NCBI RefSeq assembly: GCF_020615385.1
Contig: NZ_JAJAVB010000039.1
Span: 62,001 to 126,000 of the forward strand
Source of the DNA: Jiella soli
GTDB taxonomy: Bacteria > Pseudomonadota > Alphaproteobacteria > Rhizobiales > Rhizobiaceae
DNA length: 64,000 nucleotides
Direction of reading: 5' to 3'
Below the pieces are notes generated by a model. That model was not told the origin of the DNA and ran no database searches. It was given only the letters and a program-made list of their open reading frames with translations. Positions 44,052 to 53,209 of the stretch are shown one piece after another (the first letter of the stretch is position 1; the number at the start of each line of letters is the position of its first letter). The translations under genes were made by a program, and so were the position numbers.

Positions 44052-44807
44052 TCACTGCGCCTCGACGGCGTCCGCCAAAGCGGCGAGCGAGGTGAAATGG
44101 AAATCCGGCTCGGTGAAGCTCTCCGGCGCGATCGTGCCGCCATAGCCGGACCGGCCATGCCGTCGTTCGATCCAGCAATTGGTCAGCCCCAACTGCCGCG
44201 AGATGCCGATGTCGTGGTACTGGCTCTGCGCCACGTGCAGGATGTCTGCCTTGGCCACACCTTCCGAGCCGAGGTCCGCCAGCACGAATTCGAAGAACGC
44301 CGGGTCCGGCTTCTCGGTGCCGGTGTCGTCGGTGGTGAAGCCCTTGTGGAACGGATTGCCGAGTTCCGCCCCGAAGCGTTCGAATGCCCAGCGCTGGGCA
44401 TTGGTCATCGCCACCAGCCGAAAGCGGCGGCCGAGCCTCGCAAGCGCTTCCACGCTGTCCGGGAACGCCGGGGCGGCGGCGACCGCTTCGACCATCCGCG
44501 CGCCATATTCGGCTCCTCGCGGCAGGCCGGTCTTGTCGGCGATGATCTCGTAGCAGCGGGCGACGTCGTCCGGAAACTTGCCAGCCTCTGGGTCCCGACG
44601 GCAGTCGCGGTAGATCGCCAGAGCCGCCTCGCCGTCGACCGGGACGCCATGCTCGGCGGCAATGGCCTCGAGCCCACCGGTCAGTCCCGCCTCGAAATCG
44701 ATCAACGTCCCCACGACATCGAAGGTCAGGACCTTGAAACGCGTCAGCACTCTGTCCACCAGATACTCTCCGTCCGTGAGCCAGGAGAAGCGGATGTCGT
44801 TCGGCAT
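44052..44807 (-). CDS. HAD-family hydrolase, haloacid-dehalogenase type II-like
   Basis: A 251-residue HAD protein. Motif I is LTFDVVGTL (nucleophile Asp kept, second Asp of DxD replaced by Val, as in dehalogenase-type HADs). Motif II is VAMTNAQ, and motif III/IV is GTEKPDPAFFEFVLAD and VAQSQYHDIG. It lies 57 bases upstream of the binding-protein gene on the same strand and probably heads the operon. Whether it acts on halogenated or phosphorylated substrates is unclear. Confidence 0.83.
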   Translation of the reverse strand: MPNDIRFSWLTDGEYLVDRVLTRFKVLTFDVVGTLIDFEAGLTGGLEAIAAEHGVPVDGEAALAIYRDCRRDPEAGKFPDDVARCYEIIADKTGLPRGAEYGARMVEAVAAAPAFPDSVEALARLGRRFRLVAMTNAQRWAFERFGAELGNPFHKGFTTDDTGTEKPDPAFFEFVLADLGSEGVAKADILHVAQSQYHDIGISRQLGLTNCWIERRHGRSGYGGTIAPESFTEPDFHFTSLAALADAVEAQ

Positions 44808-44973
44808 TTTATTCCGCGCCAGCCGTTTTCGGTCCGCGCCTTCGAAACGCGGCGATGCGCAGGATCCGGAGCTTGTAATCTGGCGCTGTTCCAGCCTTCC
44901 TGCTGTCTGCGACCGCCTTCCGTTCCAAGACTGTCGCAGGACTGCGACTTAAGAAAAGCCGAAACGCGCAGCC

Positions 44974-45003
44974 GCCGCGGCATTTTGTTTTGAAATTCGC
45001 GGC
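44974..45003. repeat. AT-rich interrupted palindrome upstream of the HAD/ABC operon
   Basis: GCCGCG-gc-ATTT ... AAAT-t-CGCGGC flanks an 8-base TTGTTTTG-like centre, about 170 bases upstream of the HAD start. A second CGCGGCAT follows at 44998. This could be an operator for the operon; no regulator can be assigned. Confidence 0.3.
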
Positions 45004-45029
45004 ATGGCGATATTTTCCGCAGTGCCTAT

Positions 45030-45959
45030 TCAATAGCCCTTGGACCGGTGGACACGGCCGGGCACAGGCTGGGCGTTCAACTGCGCGCGGATACAGTCGA
45101 CCGCACAATGTGCACCTTCCTCGAAATCGGTTACCGTTGCGACATGCGGCGTCAGGATCACCTTCGGATGGCTCCACAGGCGATGCTCGGCCGGCAGAGG
45201 CTCCGGCTCGGTCACGTCGAGGAAGACGCCGCCCATCCGGCCGCTGTCCAAGGCGGCCAGAAGCGCATCGTGATCCAGCTGGCGGCCGCGGCCGGCATGC
45301 ACCAGGCAGGCACCCTCCGGAAGCGCCGCGAACAGATCCGCATCGAGAATGTTCCGGGTCTCGGGCGTCAGCGGCAACAGGCAGACCAGGATGTCGCTGC
45401 GCGCAAGAAACGGCTGCAGGCCATCCGGACCGTGGAAGGTTTCGACGCCCTGGACGGTGCGCGGCGTCCGCGACCAGCCGGCCAGCGGAAAGCCGAGGGG
45501 TAGGAGCGCGTGGAGCGTCGCGCGGCCGAGCTGCCCGAGCCCCAGCACGCCGACGCGGCGGCGGCTGGCGAGATCCACCGGGCCAGCCTCCCAGACCCTG
45601 CTTCGCTGCTGCGCAATGTAGCGCGGCAACTGCCGATGCATGGCAAGGACGCCGAGGAGCGCATAGTCGCGCATCATCGCGCCGATCGACGGCGTGACCA
45701 TCCGCGCCACCGTCACATGCTCCGGCAGCGCGGCGAAGTCGAACTGGTCGACGCCGGCGCCGACCGAGAGGATCATCTCAAGGTTCGGATAGCGGTCGAT
45801 GATGCCATCAGGCAGCGTCCAGGCGGCGATGAAGCGGACGCTGGCCGGATCGGCGACCGCGGCCTCGCCTTCGACAAACGGCACGTCCGGCAGTGCGTCC
45901 CGGAAGATCGGCCGCCAGACCGCGGCCCGTTCGGCGCTGGATAGGTAGAGCAGCGCCAT
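45030..45959 (-). CDS. glyoxylate/hydroxypyruvate reductase A-like dehydrogenase
   Basis: A 309-residue D-2-hydroxyacid dehydrogenase. NAD(P) motif VGVLGLGQLGRATLHALL, catalytic Arg region VHAGRGRQLDHDALL and catalytic His in ILTPHVATVTD. Resembles GhrA, which reduces glyoxylate, hydroxypyruvate and other 2-oxoacids. It begins 4 bases after the aminotransferase stop, so it may reduce the oxoacid or semialdehyde made there. Confidence 0.87.
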   Translation of the reverse strand: MALLYLSSAERAAVWRPIFRDALPDVPFVEGEAAVADPASVRFIAAWTLPDGIIDRYPNLEMILSVGAGVDQFDFAALPEHVTVARMVTPSIGAMMRDYALLGVLAMHRQLPRYIAQQRSRVWEAGPVDLASRRRVGVLGLGQLGRATLHALLPLGFPLAGWSRTPRTVQGVETFHGPDGLQPFLARSDILVCLLPLTPETRNILDADLFAALPEGACLVHAGRGRQLDHDALLAALDSGRMGGVFLDVTEPEPLPAEHRLWSHPKVILTPHVATVTDFEEGAHCAVDCIRAQLNAQPVPGRVHRSKGY

Positions 45960-45963
45960 GCGC

Positions 45964-47343
45964 TCAGGCGCCTGTCATCGCCGCGCCCACGTCCGGATCA
46001 TCGAGCGTTTCGTCGAGGACGCGGCGGGTGCGCGCGACCATCTCGTCGATCTCGTCGAGGGTGCAGCACAGGGGCGGCGCGAAGCCGATCGCGCCGCTGC
46101 CGAAGGCGCGCACGATCAGGCCGTTGCGATAGGCGCGGTCGAAGATGCGCCGGGACGCCTCGGCCGCCGCCGGCAGCGGCGTCTTCGCGCCCTTGTCGGT
46201 GACGAGTTCGATCGCCGCGAGCATGCCGCGGCCCCTGACGTCACCGACCAGCGGATGGTCGGCGAGGCCGTGAAGGCCGGCCATCAGCCGCTCGCCGGCC
46301 CGGCGCCCGTTCTCCAGAAGCCCGCCTTCGTAGAGCCTGAGGACGGCGAGCGCGACGGCAGCGCTGACCGGATGGCCGGAATAGGTATAGCCGTGGCCGA
46401 TCAGGGCCTCGCCGGCGCCCTCGGCAATGACCTGGTAGACGTGATCGGCCATTAGGACAGCGCCAAGCGGGGCATAGCCGGAGGTGAGACCCTTCGCGAC
46501 GGTGATGAAGTCAGGCACGATGTCTTCGTCTTCGCAGGCGAAGAGCGGGCCGGTGCGACCGAAGGCGGTGATGACCTCGTCGGCGACGAACAGGATGTCC
46601 ATCTCCCGGCAGACCTTTGCCATCGCCTTCATCCAACCAGGCGGGGGAACGAGAACGCCGCCCGATCCCTGGATCGGCTCGGCATAGAACGCGGCCACAC
46701 GCTCGGCGCCCAGTTCCTCGACCTTTGCCCGCAATTCGGCCACCGAGGCCGCGATGATCGCCTCCGGATCCGGCCCCACCGGATTGCGGTACACGTAGTG
46801 CGACGAGATCTTGTGCTGCCAGCCGAACGGTACGCCGAAGCCGGCATGAAAGCCGGGCAGCGCCGTCAGACCCGCCCCGGCCGTCGACGAGCCGTGGAAC
46901 CCTTGCGACAGCGAGATGAACTGGTCCTTTTGCGGCATGCCGCGGGCATGGTTGTAGTAGCGGATGAAGCGGATCGTGCTGTCCACCGCATCCGACCCGC
47001 CGAGGGTGAAGTAGACATGATCGAGATCGCCCGGCGCGCGCTCGGCGAGTTCCGCCGCCAGGCGGATGGCCGGCTCGGAGCCCATGTCGAAATAGCCGGT
47101 CGCGTAGGGAAGCCGCCGCATCTGTTCGGCCGCCGCCTCGACGACGCTCTCATGGCCGTAGCCGGCATTGACGCACCACAGGCCGGCGAAGCCGTCGAGC
47201 AGCTGATTGCCTTCGCTGTCGGTCAGCGTCGCGCCCTTGGCGGAGCGAAGGACGCGGAGCCCGCCCTGCTCATGACCGCGGAAGGAGCTCAGCGGGTGGA
47301 TCAGATGCTGTCTGTCGAGTTCGACGAGCGAGTTGGCGAGCAT
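45964..47343 (-). CDS. class III omega-aminotransferase
   Basis: A 459-residue PLP enzyme of the beta-alanine/putrescine:pyruvate type. N-terminal LIHPLSSFRGHEQGGLRVL, FTLGGSDAVDSTIRFIRYYN, SQGFHGSSTAGAGLT, FVADEVITAFGRTG and the PLP Lys in TVAKGLTSGYAPLGA. It probably removes a terminal amino group from a diamine or omega-amino acid. Flanked by GNAT (20-base gap) and GhrA-like genes in one operon. Confidence 0.87.
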   Translation of the reverse strand: MLANSLVELDRQHLIHPLSSFRGHEQGGLRVLRSAKGATLTDSEGNQLLDGFAGLWCVNAGYGHESVVEAAAEQMRRLPYATGYFDMGSEPAIRLAAELAERAPGDLDHVYFTLGGSDAVDSTIRFIRYYNHARGMPQKDQFISLSQGFHGSSTAGAGLTALPGFHAGFGVPFGWQHKISSHYVYRNPVGPDPEAIIAASVAELRAKVEELGAERVAAFYAEPIQGSGGVLVPPPGWMKAMAKVCREMDILFVADEVITAFGRTGPLFACEDEDIVPDFITVAKGLTSGYAPLGAVLMADHVYQVIAEGAGEALIGHGYTYSGHPVSAAVALAVLRLYEGGLLENGRRAGERLMAGLHGLADHPLVGDVRGRGMLAAIELVTDKGAKTPLPAAAEASRRIFDRAYRNGLIVRAFGSGAIGFAPPLCCTLDEIDEMVARTRRVLDETLDDPDVGAAMTGA

Positions 47344-47363
47344 GGTGGTGTCTCCGGAATGGA

Positions 47364-48200
47364 TCAGCCGAGAGCCTGCGAGGCCAGGGCGAAGGTCTGC
47401 ACGACGTTCGACGACGGTGCGGAACGGGGAACGGGAGAAGCCATCTTCATGCCGCCGCCGACGTGAGCCAGCCCGTTTTCGGCCAGCCAGGGCGCAAGGC
47501 CGCTGGAGGCCGGGACATCGACGCGGACGAAGCTGCCGGCGTGGCGGTGAAGATAGGCCGCGATCAGGCGCTTGGCGGCTTCGGCGTCCGGCGCGACGAC
47601 CGGCCCGACCACGAAACCGCGCCCGAAGGGCCGGCAGATGGCGAAGCCGGCAATCCGGCCCGCCTCGCCCCGCATCACGACCGCTTCGCCGACGGCCTGC
47701 AAGTGCTCGAAAAGCAAGGTGCGGTCGCCGCCAAAAGCGGTCCGGTCGAGCTCGACGATCGCTGGCCAGTCATCGGAGGCGACTTCGGTGACGCCCTGCG
47801 GACGGAGGACGGCAGCGGCTTCGCCCTGATGCTGCAGGATCTGTTCGTCCTCGACAAAGCCGAGCTTCGCATAAAGCGGCAGTCCGGCCTCGGTGGCGAC
47901 GAGCCGCAGCGACCGGTCGCCGGCCTCGGCCATGACCCGCTCGACCAGGCGACGCCCGAGACCGCGCCCGCGCATCGCTCCGTCGACGATGATCATGTCC
48001 AGCATCGCAAGATCGCTCCCGAACGGCGTGCAGAAGGCCGTGCCGACGACCCTCCCGCCTTCCGCGGCAACGAAGGCCTTCGATATTTCGGCGACCAGCG
48101 CCCAATCCTCGGCCCGATGCGGCCAGCCTTCGTTGCGTGACAGCGCGACGGCGCTTTCGAGATGGCCGGTCGTGAACGGCAGGATCTGGATATCGGACAT
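47364..48200 (-). CDS. GNAT-family acetyltransferase, two-domain
   Basis: A 278-residue protein. The N-terminal GNAT domain has the acetyl-CoA motif VDGAMRGRGLGRRLVERVM near residue 75. The C-terminal half resembles a second, degenerate GNAT module (Acetyltransf_18 type) with AFGGDRTLLFEHL and VVGPVVAPDAEAA. Together with the M20 deacetylase nearby, it may acetylate or protect an intermediate amine. The substrate is unknown. Confidence 0.83.
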   Translation of the reverse strand: MSDIQILPFTTGHLESAVALSRNEGWPHRAEDWALVAEISKAFVAAEGGRVVGTAFCTPFGSDLAMLDMIIVDGAMRGRGLGRRLVERVMAEAGDRSLRLVATEAGLPLYAKLGFVEDEQILQHQGEAAAVLRPQGVTEVASDDWPAIVELDRTAFGGDRTLLFEHLQAVGEAVVMRGEAGRIAGFAICRPFGRGFVVGPVVAPDAEAAKRLIAAYLHRHAGSFVRVDVPASSGLAPWLAENGLAHVGGGMKMASPVPRSAPSSNVVQTFALASQALG

Positions 48201-48344
48201 TCTTCAGTCGATCCGGAAGTTTATGCCGCTCAGGGATAGCAGCGCAGGAGGGAAAGATGGTTTCGGCGTCCGGCCGGGTGACGGAATATCCGGCCGTCGC
48301 CGATGGCGATGGCCGCAGCTTATTGCGACGGCGGAGCCCGCCGG

Positions 48345-49493
48345 TCACCCGGTCCCGACGGCGCGCGGACGGCTCTGGCCGGCGGTCAGTCTGCGGCCGA
48401 GGCGCAGCACCATCTCGGCCGCCGCCCTCAACTCCTGCACCGTGATGTACTCCTCCGGCTTATGGGCGCGGGAGATGTCGCCGGGCCCGCAGACGATCGC
48501 GGGAACGCCGGCGGCCTGGTAGAGCCCCGCCTCGGTGCCGTAGCTGACGGCCGCCAGCGGCTTGTTGCCGGACAGATCGCTCACCAGCTCCGCCAGCGGA
48601 TGGTCCTCCCCGATGGCAAGCCCGGGGTAGCTGGCGACGATCTCCGCCGAAAGGGCATCGTCGGCGGCGACGATCCTCAGCGCCGGTTCGAGAAGCGCCA
48701 GCGGATCGACGCCGGCGATCGCCCGCGCCTCGATCTCCGCTTCCGCCCGGTCCGGGATGATGTTGAGCGCCTCGCCGCCGCTGATCCTGCCGATCTGGAT
48801 GGTCGAATAGGGTGGTGCGAAATGGCTGTCGCTGGGCCCGCCGACACGCTGCGCCTCGGCTTCGTCGGCCATCGCGGCCAAGGCCGGCAGGATGGCGTGG
48901 ATTGCGTTGCGCCCGAGGTCGGGTCGTGACGAATGACCGGATTTCCCCGCCGCGACGATCCGCAGGGCCGCCTTGCCCTTGTGTCTGAGAACCGGCACCA
49001 GCCCGGATGGCTCGCCGACGATGCAGCCGAGCGGCGGGGCGCAGAGCGTCGGCAGCTTCGCGATGAGATGCGGAACGCCGCGGCAGCCCGCCTCCTCGTC
49101 GTAGGAAAGGGCGATATGGATCGGCCGGGTGAGGTTCATGGCGACGAGATCCGGCACCGCCGACAGCACCGCCGCGACGAAGCCCTTCATGTCGACGGCG
49201 CCGCGGCCGACGAGGCGTCCCTCGACCTCGCGCAGCCGAAACGGATCGCCCTCCCAGGCTGGCTCGTTGGCGGGAACGACGTCAAGGTGGCCGGACAGGA
49301 TGTAGCCCGGCACGTCTGGCGGCCCGATCGTCGCGAAGAGGTTGAAGCGGTCCCCTTCCGGTCCCCCCACCACGACGGATTCGACGCCTTGCGTGGCGAG
49401 GAAGTCGCGGATGTAGTCGACCAGGGCACCGTTATGCGTGCCGACGACGGAACGGAACGCCACCAGGCTGGACAACATGGACTGCAGGTTCAT
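48345..49493 (-). CDS. M20-family deacetylase, acetylornithine-deacetylase-like
   Basis: A 382-residue zinc peptidase of the ArgE/DapE group. LSGHLDVVPANEPAW (metal His and nearby Asp), GRGAVDMKGFVAAVL (bridging Asp), SYDEEAGCRG (catalytic Glu pair), GKSGHSSRPDLGRNAI and a late His in GDISRAHKPEEYI. The ATG at 49493 has GGAGATC upstream; in-frame sequence before it is non-homologous. It lies 144 bases before the GNAT gene, in the same direction. It likely releases acetate from an N-acetyl amino compound. Confidence 0.87.
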   Translation of the reverse strand: MNLQSMLSSLVAFRSVVGTHNGALVDYIRDFLATQGVESVVVGGPEGDRFNLFATIGPPDVPGYILSGHLDVVPANEPAWEGDPFRLREVEGRLVGRGAVDMKGFVAAVLSAVPDLVAMNLTRPIHIALSYDEEAGCRGVPHLIAKLPTLCAPPLGCIVGEPSGLVPVLRHKGKAALRIVAAGKSGHSSRPDLGRNAIHAILPALAAMADEAEAQRVGGPSDSHFAPPYSTIQIGRISGGEALNIIPDRAEAEIEARAIAGVDPLALLEPALRIVAADDALSAEIVASYPGLAIGEDHPLAELVSDLSGNKPLAAVSYGTEAGLYQAAGVPAIVCGPGDISRAHKPEEYITVQELRAAAEMVLRLGRRLTAGQSRPRAVGTG

Positions 49494-49730
49494 CGCCGGG
49501 ATCTCGCTCCGATGGCAGAATCGGCCCGCAGCAGAGCTGGCGGGGCGCTGGAAGACTGCCGCGAAACGACCGGCAGCCCTTGCCGTCATGTCCCGCGCAT
49601 TTGGAAGAATCTGCTTCGTCCGCCCCGCCAAAGACTAGAAACCGCGCCGCTCTTGAGCGCTACCATCGCGCATGTCCCGCCCCAGCATTGGGCAGGCCGA
49701 CGATCCCCACCCTTGAGAGGCAAGACGCTC

Positions 49731-50393
49731 GTGTTCCGCCCCAAATTTATTACCTTCGACTGCTACGGGACCCTCACGCATTTCCAGATGGCCGAGAAGA
49801 CTCGGGAGATTTACGGCCCGCGCCTCTCGGCGGATCGACTGGAACAGTTCATCAAGAATTTCGCGGCCTATCGTCTCGACGAGATCCTCGGCGACTGGAA
49901 GGCCTACGATCAGGTCCTGGTCAACGCCGTCGAACGGACCTGCAGGCGCAACGACGTCGCCTTCGACGAGAGCGAGGCCCGGCAGTTCTACGAGGCGGTG
50001 CCGACATGGGGGCCGCATCCCGACGTGCCCGAGGGCCTGGCGAAGGTCGCGAAGGAGATCCCGCTGGTGGTCCTGTCCAACGCCATGGACGCGCAGATCA
50101 TGTCGAATGTCGAGAAGCTCGGCGCGCCCTTCGCTCATGTCTTCACCGCCCAGCAGGCGAACGCCTACAAGCCGCGCTTCCAGGCGTTCGAATACATGCT
50201 CGACGAGCTCGGCTGCGGTCCCGCGGACATCCTGCACTGCTCCTCGTCTTTCCGCTACGATCTGATGTCGGCGCACGACCTCGGCATCGCGAACAAGGTC
50301 TGGGTCAATCGCGGCCACGAGCCGGCCAATCCCTATTACGGCTATGTCGAGATCCCGGACATCTCCGGTCTTCCGGCCGTCCTGGGCCTGTGA
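49731..50393 (+). CDS. HAD-family hydrolase, L-2-haloacid-dehalogenase-like
   Basis: A 220-residue HAD type II protein: motif I ITFDCYGTLTHF, motif II VVLSNAMD, then KPRFQAFEYMLDELG and a HCSSSFRYDLMSAHDLGI region. It starts at GTG 49731 after GAGAGGCAAG. The next gene begins 4 bases after its stop. It is divergent from the M20 gene across 237 bases. In this family the enzymatic role is often not dehalogenation; unknown here. Confidence 0.83.
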   Translation: MFRPKFITFDCYGTLTHFQMAEKTREIYGPRLSADRLEQFIKNFAAYRLDEILGDWKAYDQVLVNAVERTCRRNDVAFDESEARQFYEAVPTWGPHPDVPEGLAKVAKEIPLVVLSNAMDAQIMSNVEKLGAPFAHVFTAQQANAYKPRFQAFEYMLDELGCGPADILHCSSSFRYDLMSAHDLGIANKVWVNRGHEPANPYYGYVEIPDISGLPAVLGL

Positions 50394-50397
50394 GGCC

Positions 50398-51675
50398 ATG
50401 CAGCTGAAATCCTACTGGCACGAGACCGCTCCGCGCTTTTGCGGCGGGGCGCAAGGTCCGGTCGAAGGCAGATTCGACGTCGCGGTGGTCGGCGGCGGCT
50501 TCACCGGCCTGTCGGCCGCGCGCACGCTGGCCAAGGCCGGTGTGCGGGTCGCGCTTCTGGAAGCGCGCCATGTCGGCCATGGCGGGTCGGGACGCAATGG
50601 CGGCCACCTCAACAACGGGCTCGCCCACAGCTACCTCTCCGCCAAGCAGCATCTCGGCGAGGCGCGGGCGAAGGCGCTCTACCGCGCCTTCGACGACGCG
50701 GTGGACACGATCGAGCGGATCGTCGCGGAGGAAGGGATCGACTGCAGTTTCCGGCGCGCCGGCAAGCTGAAGCTCGCCTCCAAGCCAGCGCATTTCGACT
50801 CGATCGCGAAGAATTTCGAGGCGGTCCACCGCGAGGTCGATCCCGATACCGCACTCCTGTCGAAGGCGGATCTGCGCGCCGAGATCGGCTCCGACGCCTT
50901 CCATGGCGCCATGCTGTCGAAGAAGAGCGCGATGATGCATATGGGGCGCTTCGTCCACGGCATGGCTGATGCCGTGAAGCGGAAAGGCGGCGTGATCTAC
51001 GAAGACGCGCCGGTGACGGCGCGCGAGACGGACGGCTCAGGCTGGCGGCTGACCACGCCGCGCGGAAGCCTCACCGCCGAACGCGTCTTCCTTGCCACCA
51101 ATGCCTATACTGCAGGGCCTTTCGGCCATTTCCGCCGCCGGGTCATCCCGGTCGGCAGCTTCGTGCTCGCGACGCGGCCTCTGGGCGCCGATGCGATCGC
51201 GGCGACGATGCCGGGAAACCGGACCTGCGTGACCTCGCTCAATGTCGGCAATTATTTCCGCCTTTCGCCCGACGATCGGCTGATCTTCGGCGGCCGCGCT
51301 CGCTTTTCCGCCGTGTCCGATGCGACTTCGGACGAGAAGTCCGGCCGCATCCTGCGCGACAGCCTCGCCCGGATCTTTCCGCGGCTGGCCGAGGTCGAGA
51401 TCGACTATTGCTGGGGCGGGCTGGTCGGCATGACCAAGGACCGGTTTCCCCGCGCCGGCGAAGCGGACGGCCTCTACTACGCCATGGGTTATTCCGGCCA
51501 TGGCGCCCAGCTTTCCACCCATATCGGCGAGATCATGGGCGAGGCGATGGCCGGCAAGGGCAACCGCAACCCGATGGAGGGCATGAGCTGGGAGGCCGTT
51601 CCCGGTCATTTCGGCAAACCGTGGTTCCTGCCGCTCGTCGGCCTCTACTACCGCGTGCTCGACCGGATCCGGTAG
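50398..51675 (+). CDS. FAD-dependent amine oxidase, gamma-glutamylputrescine-oxidase-like
   Basis: A 425-residue DAO-family flavoprotein starting MQLKSYWHETAPRF. FAD motif VAVVGGGFTGLSAARTLAKAG and GGSGRNGGHLNNG follow; the late part has YYAMGYSGHGAQLSTHIGEI. PuuB and related enzymes share this layout and oxidise gamma-glutamyl-polyamines to aldehydes. The neighbouring aminotransferase and succinate-semialdehyde dehydrogenase fit a polyamine/GABA-like route, but a gamma-glutamyl ligase is not present here. Confidence 0.84.
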   Translation: MQLKSYWHETAPRFCGGAQGPVEGRFDVAVVGGGFTGLSAARTLAKAGVRVALLEARHVGHGGSGRNGGHLNNGLAHSYLSAKQHLGEARAKALYRAFDDAVDTIERIVAEEGIDCSFRRAGKLKLASKPAHFDSIAKNFEAVHREVDPDTALLSKADLRAEIGSDAFHGAMLSKKSAMMHMGRFVHGMADAVKRKGGVIYEDAPVTARETDGSGWRLTTPRGSLTAERVFLATNAYTAGPFGHFRRRVIPVGSFVLATRPLGADAIAATMPGNRTCVTSLNVGNYFRLSPDDRLIFGGRARFSAVSDATSDEKSGRILRDSLARIFPRLAEVEIDYCWGGLVGMTKDRFPRAGEADGLYYAMGYSGHGAQLSTHIGEIMGEAMAGKGNRNPMEGMSWEAVPGHFGKPWFLPLVGLYYRVLDRIR

Positions 51676-51696
51676 CCCCTTCCGCGCGCCCTTGGA

Positions 51697-51728
51697 GCGC
51701 GGCCGCCGAGCCCTCGCGCCGGCCGCGC
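51697..51728. terminator. possible bidirectional terminator hairpin
   Basis: Perfect 9-bp arms GCGCGGCCG / CGGCCGCGC with a 14-base loop lie between the convergent PuuB-like and semialdehyde dehydrogenase genes. No T-tract on either side, so this is a structural prediction only. Confidence 0.45.
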
Positions 51729-51747
51729 CATGCGAGACGAGCCCGCC

Positions 51748-53205
51748 TCAGCCGAGACCGCCGATGTGGAACGCCTTGGTCTCCAGATATTCCTCGATGC
51801 CGATCCTTGCGCCCTCGCGGCCGAGGCCGGACTGCTTGACGCCGCCGAAGGGCGCGACCTCGGTCGAGATCAGGCCGGTGTTGAGCCCGATCATGCCGAA
51901 CTCGAGCGCCTCGCCGACCCGCCAGCTGCGGGCCAGATCCCGGGTGTAGAAATAGGCCGCAAGGCCGAAGGGCGTGCCGTTGGCGACGGCGATGGCCTCC
52001 TCCTCCGTCTCGAAGCGGAAGATCGGCGCGACCGGGCCGAAGGTCTCCTCGCAGGCGAGCTGCATCTTCGTGGTGGCGCCGGTGAGGACGACCGGCGCGA
52101 CATATTGCGGCCCCTGCGGCAATTTGGCCGGCTCGTTGGCGAGCCGCGCCCCGTGCGCCACCGCATCGTCGAGATGGCGGTTGATCTTGTCGAGCGCCGC
52201 CTGGTTGATCATCGGCCCGATCGTCACGCCCTCCTCCGTTCCCGGCCCGACCCTCATCGCCGCGACCCTTGCCGACAGTTTCTCCACGAAGGCATCGTGG
52301 ATGCCGGCCTGGACGAGGATGCGGTTGGCACAGACGCAGGTCTGGCCGCCATTGCGGAACTTGGAGATCAGAGCGCCCTCGACCGCCTTGTCGAGATCGG
52401 CATCGTCGAAGACGATGAAGGGCGCGTTCCCGCCGAGTTCGAGGCTGAGCCGCTTCACGGTCGGGGCGCATTGCGCCATCAGGAGCGAGCCGACCCTGGT
52501 CGATCCGGTGAAGCTCAGCTTGCGCACGGCCGGGTTGCCGGTCAGCTCGCCTCCGATATCCGCGGGAAGACCGGTGACGACGTTGACGACGCCGGGCGGG
52601 ATCCCAGCCTGTTCGGCCAGCGCGGCGATGGCGAGCGCGGAGAAGGGCGTCAGCTCCGAGGGCTTGATCACCACGGTGCAGCCGGCGGCGAGTGCCGGGC
52701 CGACCTTGCGCGTGATCATCGCATTCGGGAAATTCCACGGCGTGATGACGCCGCAGACGCCGACCGGCTCCTTCAGGACGGCGATCCGGCGATCGGGCGT
52801 CGGCGAGGGAATGATGCCGCCCTCGATCCGCCGGGCCTCCTCGGCAAACCATCTGACGAAGGACGCGCCGTAGGCGATCTCCCCCTTCGCCTCGGCGAGC
52901 GGCTTGCCCTGCTCCAGCGTGAGGATGAGTGCGAGCTCGTCAGCATGCTTCAGCATCAGATCGTACCAGGCCATCAGCAGCCCGGCCCGCTCGGCATTGG
53001 TCCGTTTGCGCCAGCTCGCGAACGCCGTTTCGGCGGCGTCGACCGCGCGCCTCGTCTCGGCCGCGCCCATGGCCGGGACGGTTCCCAGCGTCTCGCCCGT
53101 TGCCGGATTTGTCACCGCGATGGTCTCGCCGCTGTCGGAGGCGATCCAGTTGCCGCCGACCCAACCCTTCTGCCGCAGCAGTGACGGACTCTCGAACGTA
53201 TTCAT
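51748..53205 (-). CDS. gabD: NAD(P)-dependent succinate-semialdehyde dehydrogenase family
   Basis: A 485-residue aldehyde dehydrogenase. Motifs: GVITPWNFPNAMITRK, the catalytic Glu in SLELGGNAPFIVFDDA, the catalytic Cys in GGQTCVCANRI and EETFGPVAP. Sequence style matches GabD. It lies 4 bases after the tartrate-dehydrogenase-like gene, last in a three-gene operon. Confidence 0.87.
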   Translation of the reverse strand: MNTFESPSLLRQKGWVGGNWIASDSGETIAVTNPATGETLGTVPAMGAAETRRAVDAAETAFASWRKRTNAERAGLLMAWYDLMLKHADELALILTLEQGKPLAEAKGEIAYGASFVRWFAEEARRIEGGIIPSPTPDRRIAVLKEPVGVCGVITPWNFPNAMITRKVGPALAAGCTVVIKPSELTPFSALAIAALAEQAGIPPGVVNVVTGLPADIGGELTGNPAVRKLSFTGSTRVGSLLMAQCAPTVKRLSLELGGNAPFIVFDDADLDKAVEGALISKFRNGGQTCVCANRILVQAGIHDAFVEKLSARVAAMRVGPGTEEGVTIGPMINQAALDKINRHLDDAVAHGARLANEPAKLPQGPQYVAPVVLTGATTKMQLACEETFGPVAPIFRFETEEEAIAVANGTPFGLAAYFYTRDLARSWRVGEALEFGMIGLNTGLISTEVAPFGGVKQSGLGREGARIGIEEYLETKAFHIGGLG

Positions 53206-53209
53206 ACGC

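Noticed and set aside
41781-44993. Open frame of 1070 codons on the plus strand
   Set aside because: Opposite strand of the ABC binding-protein, permease and HAD genes; no motif.
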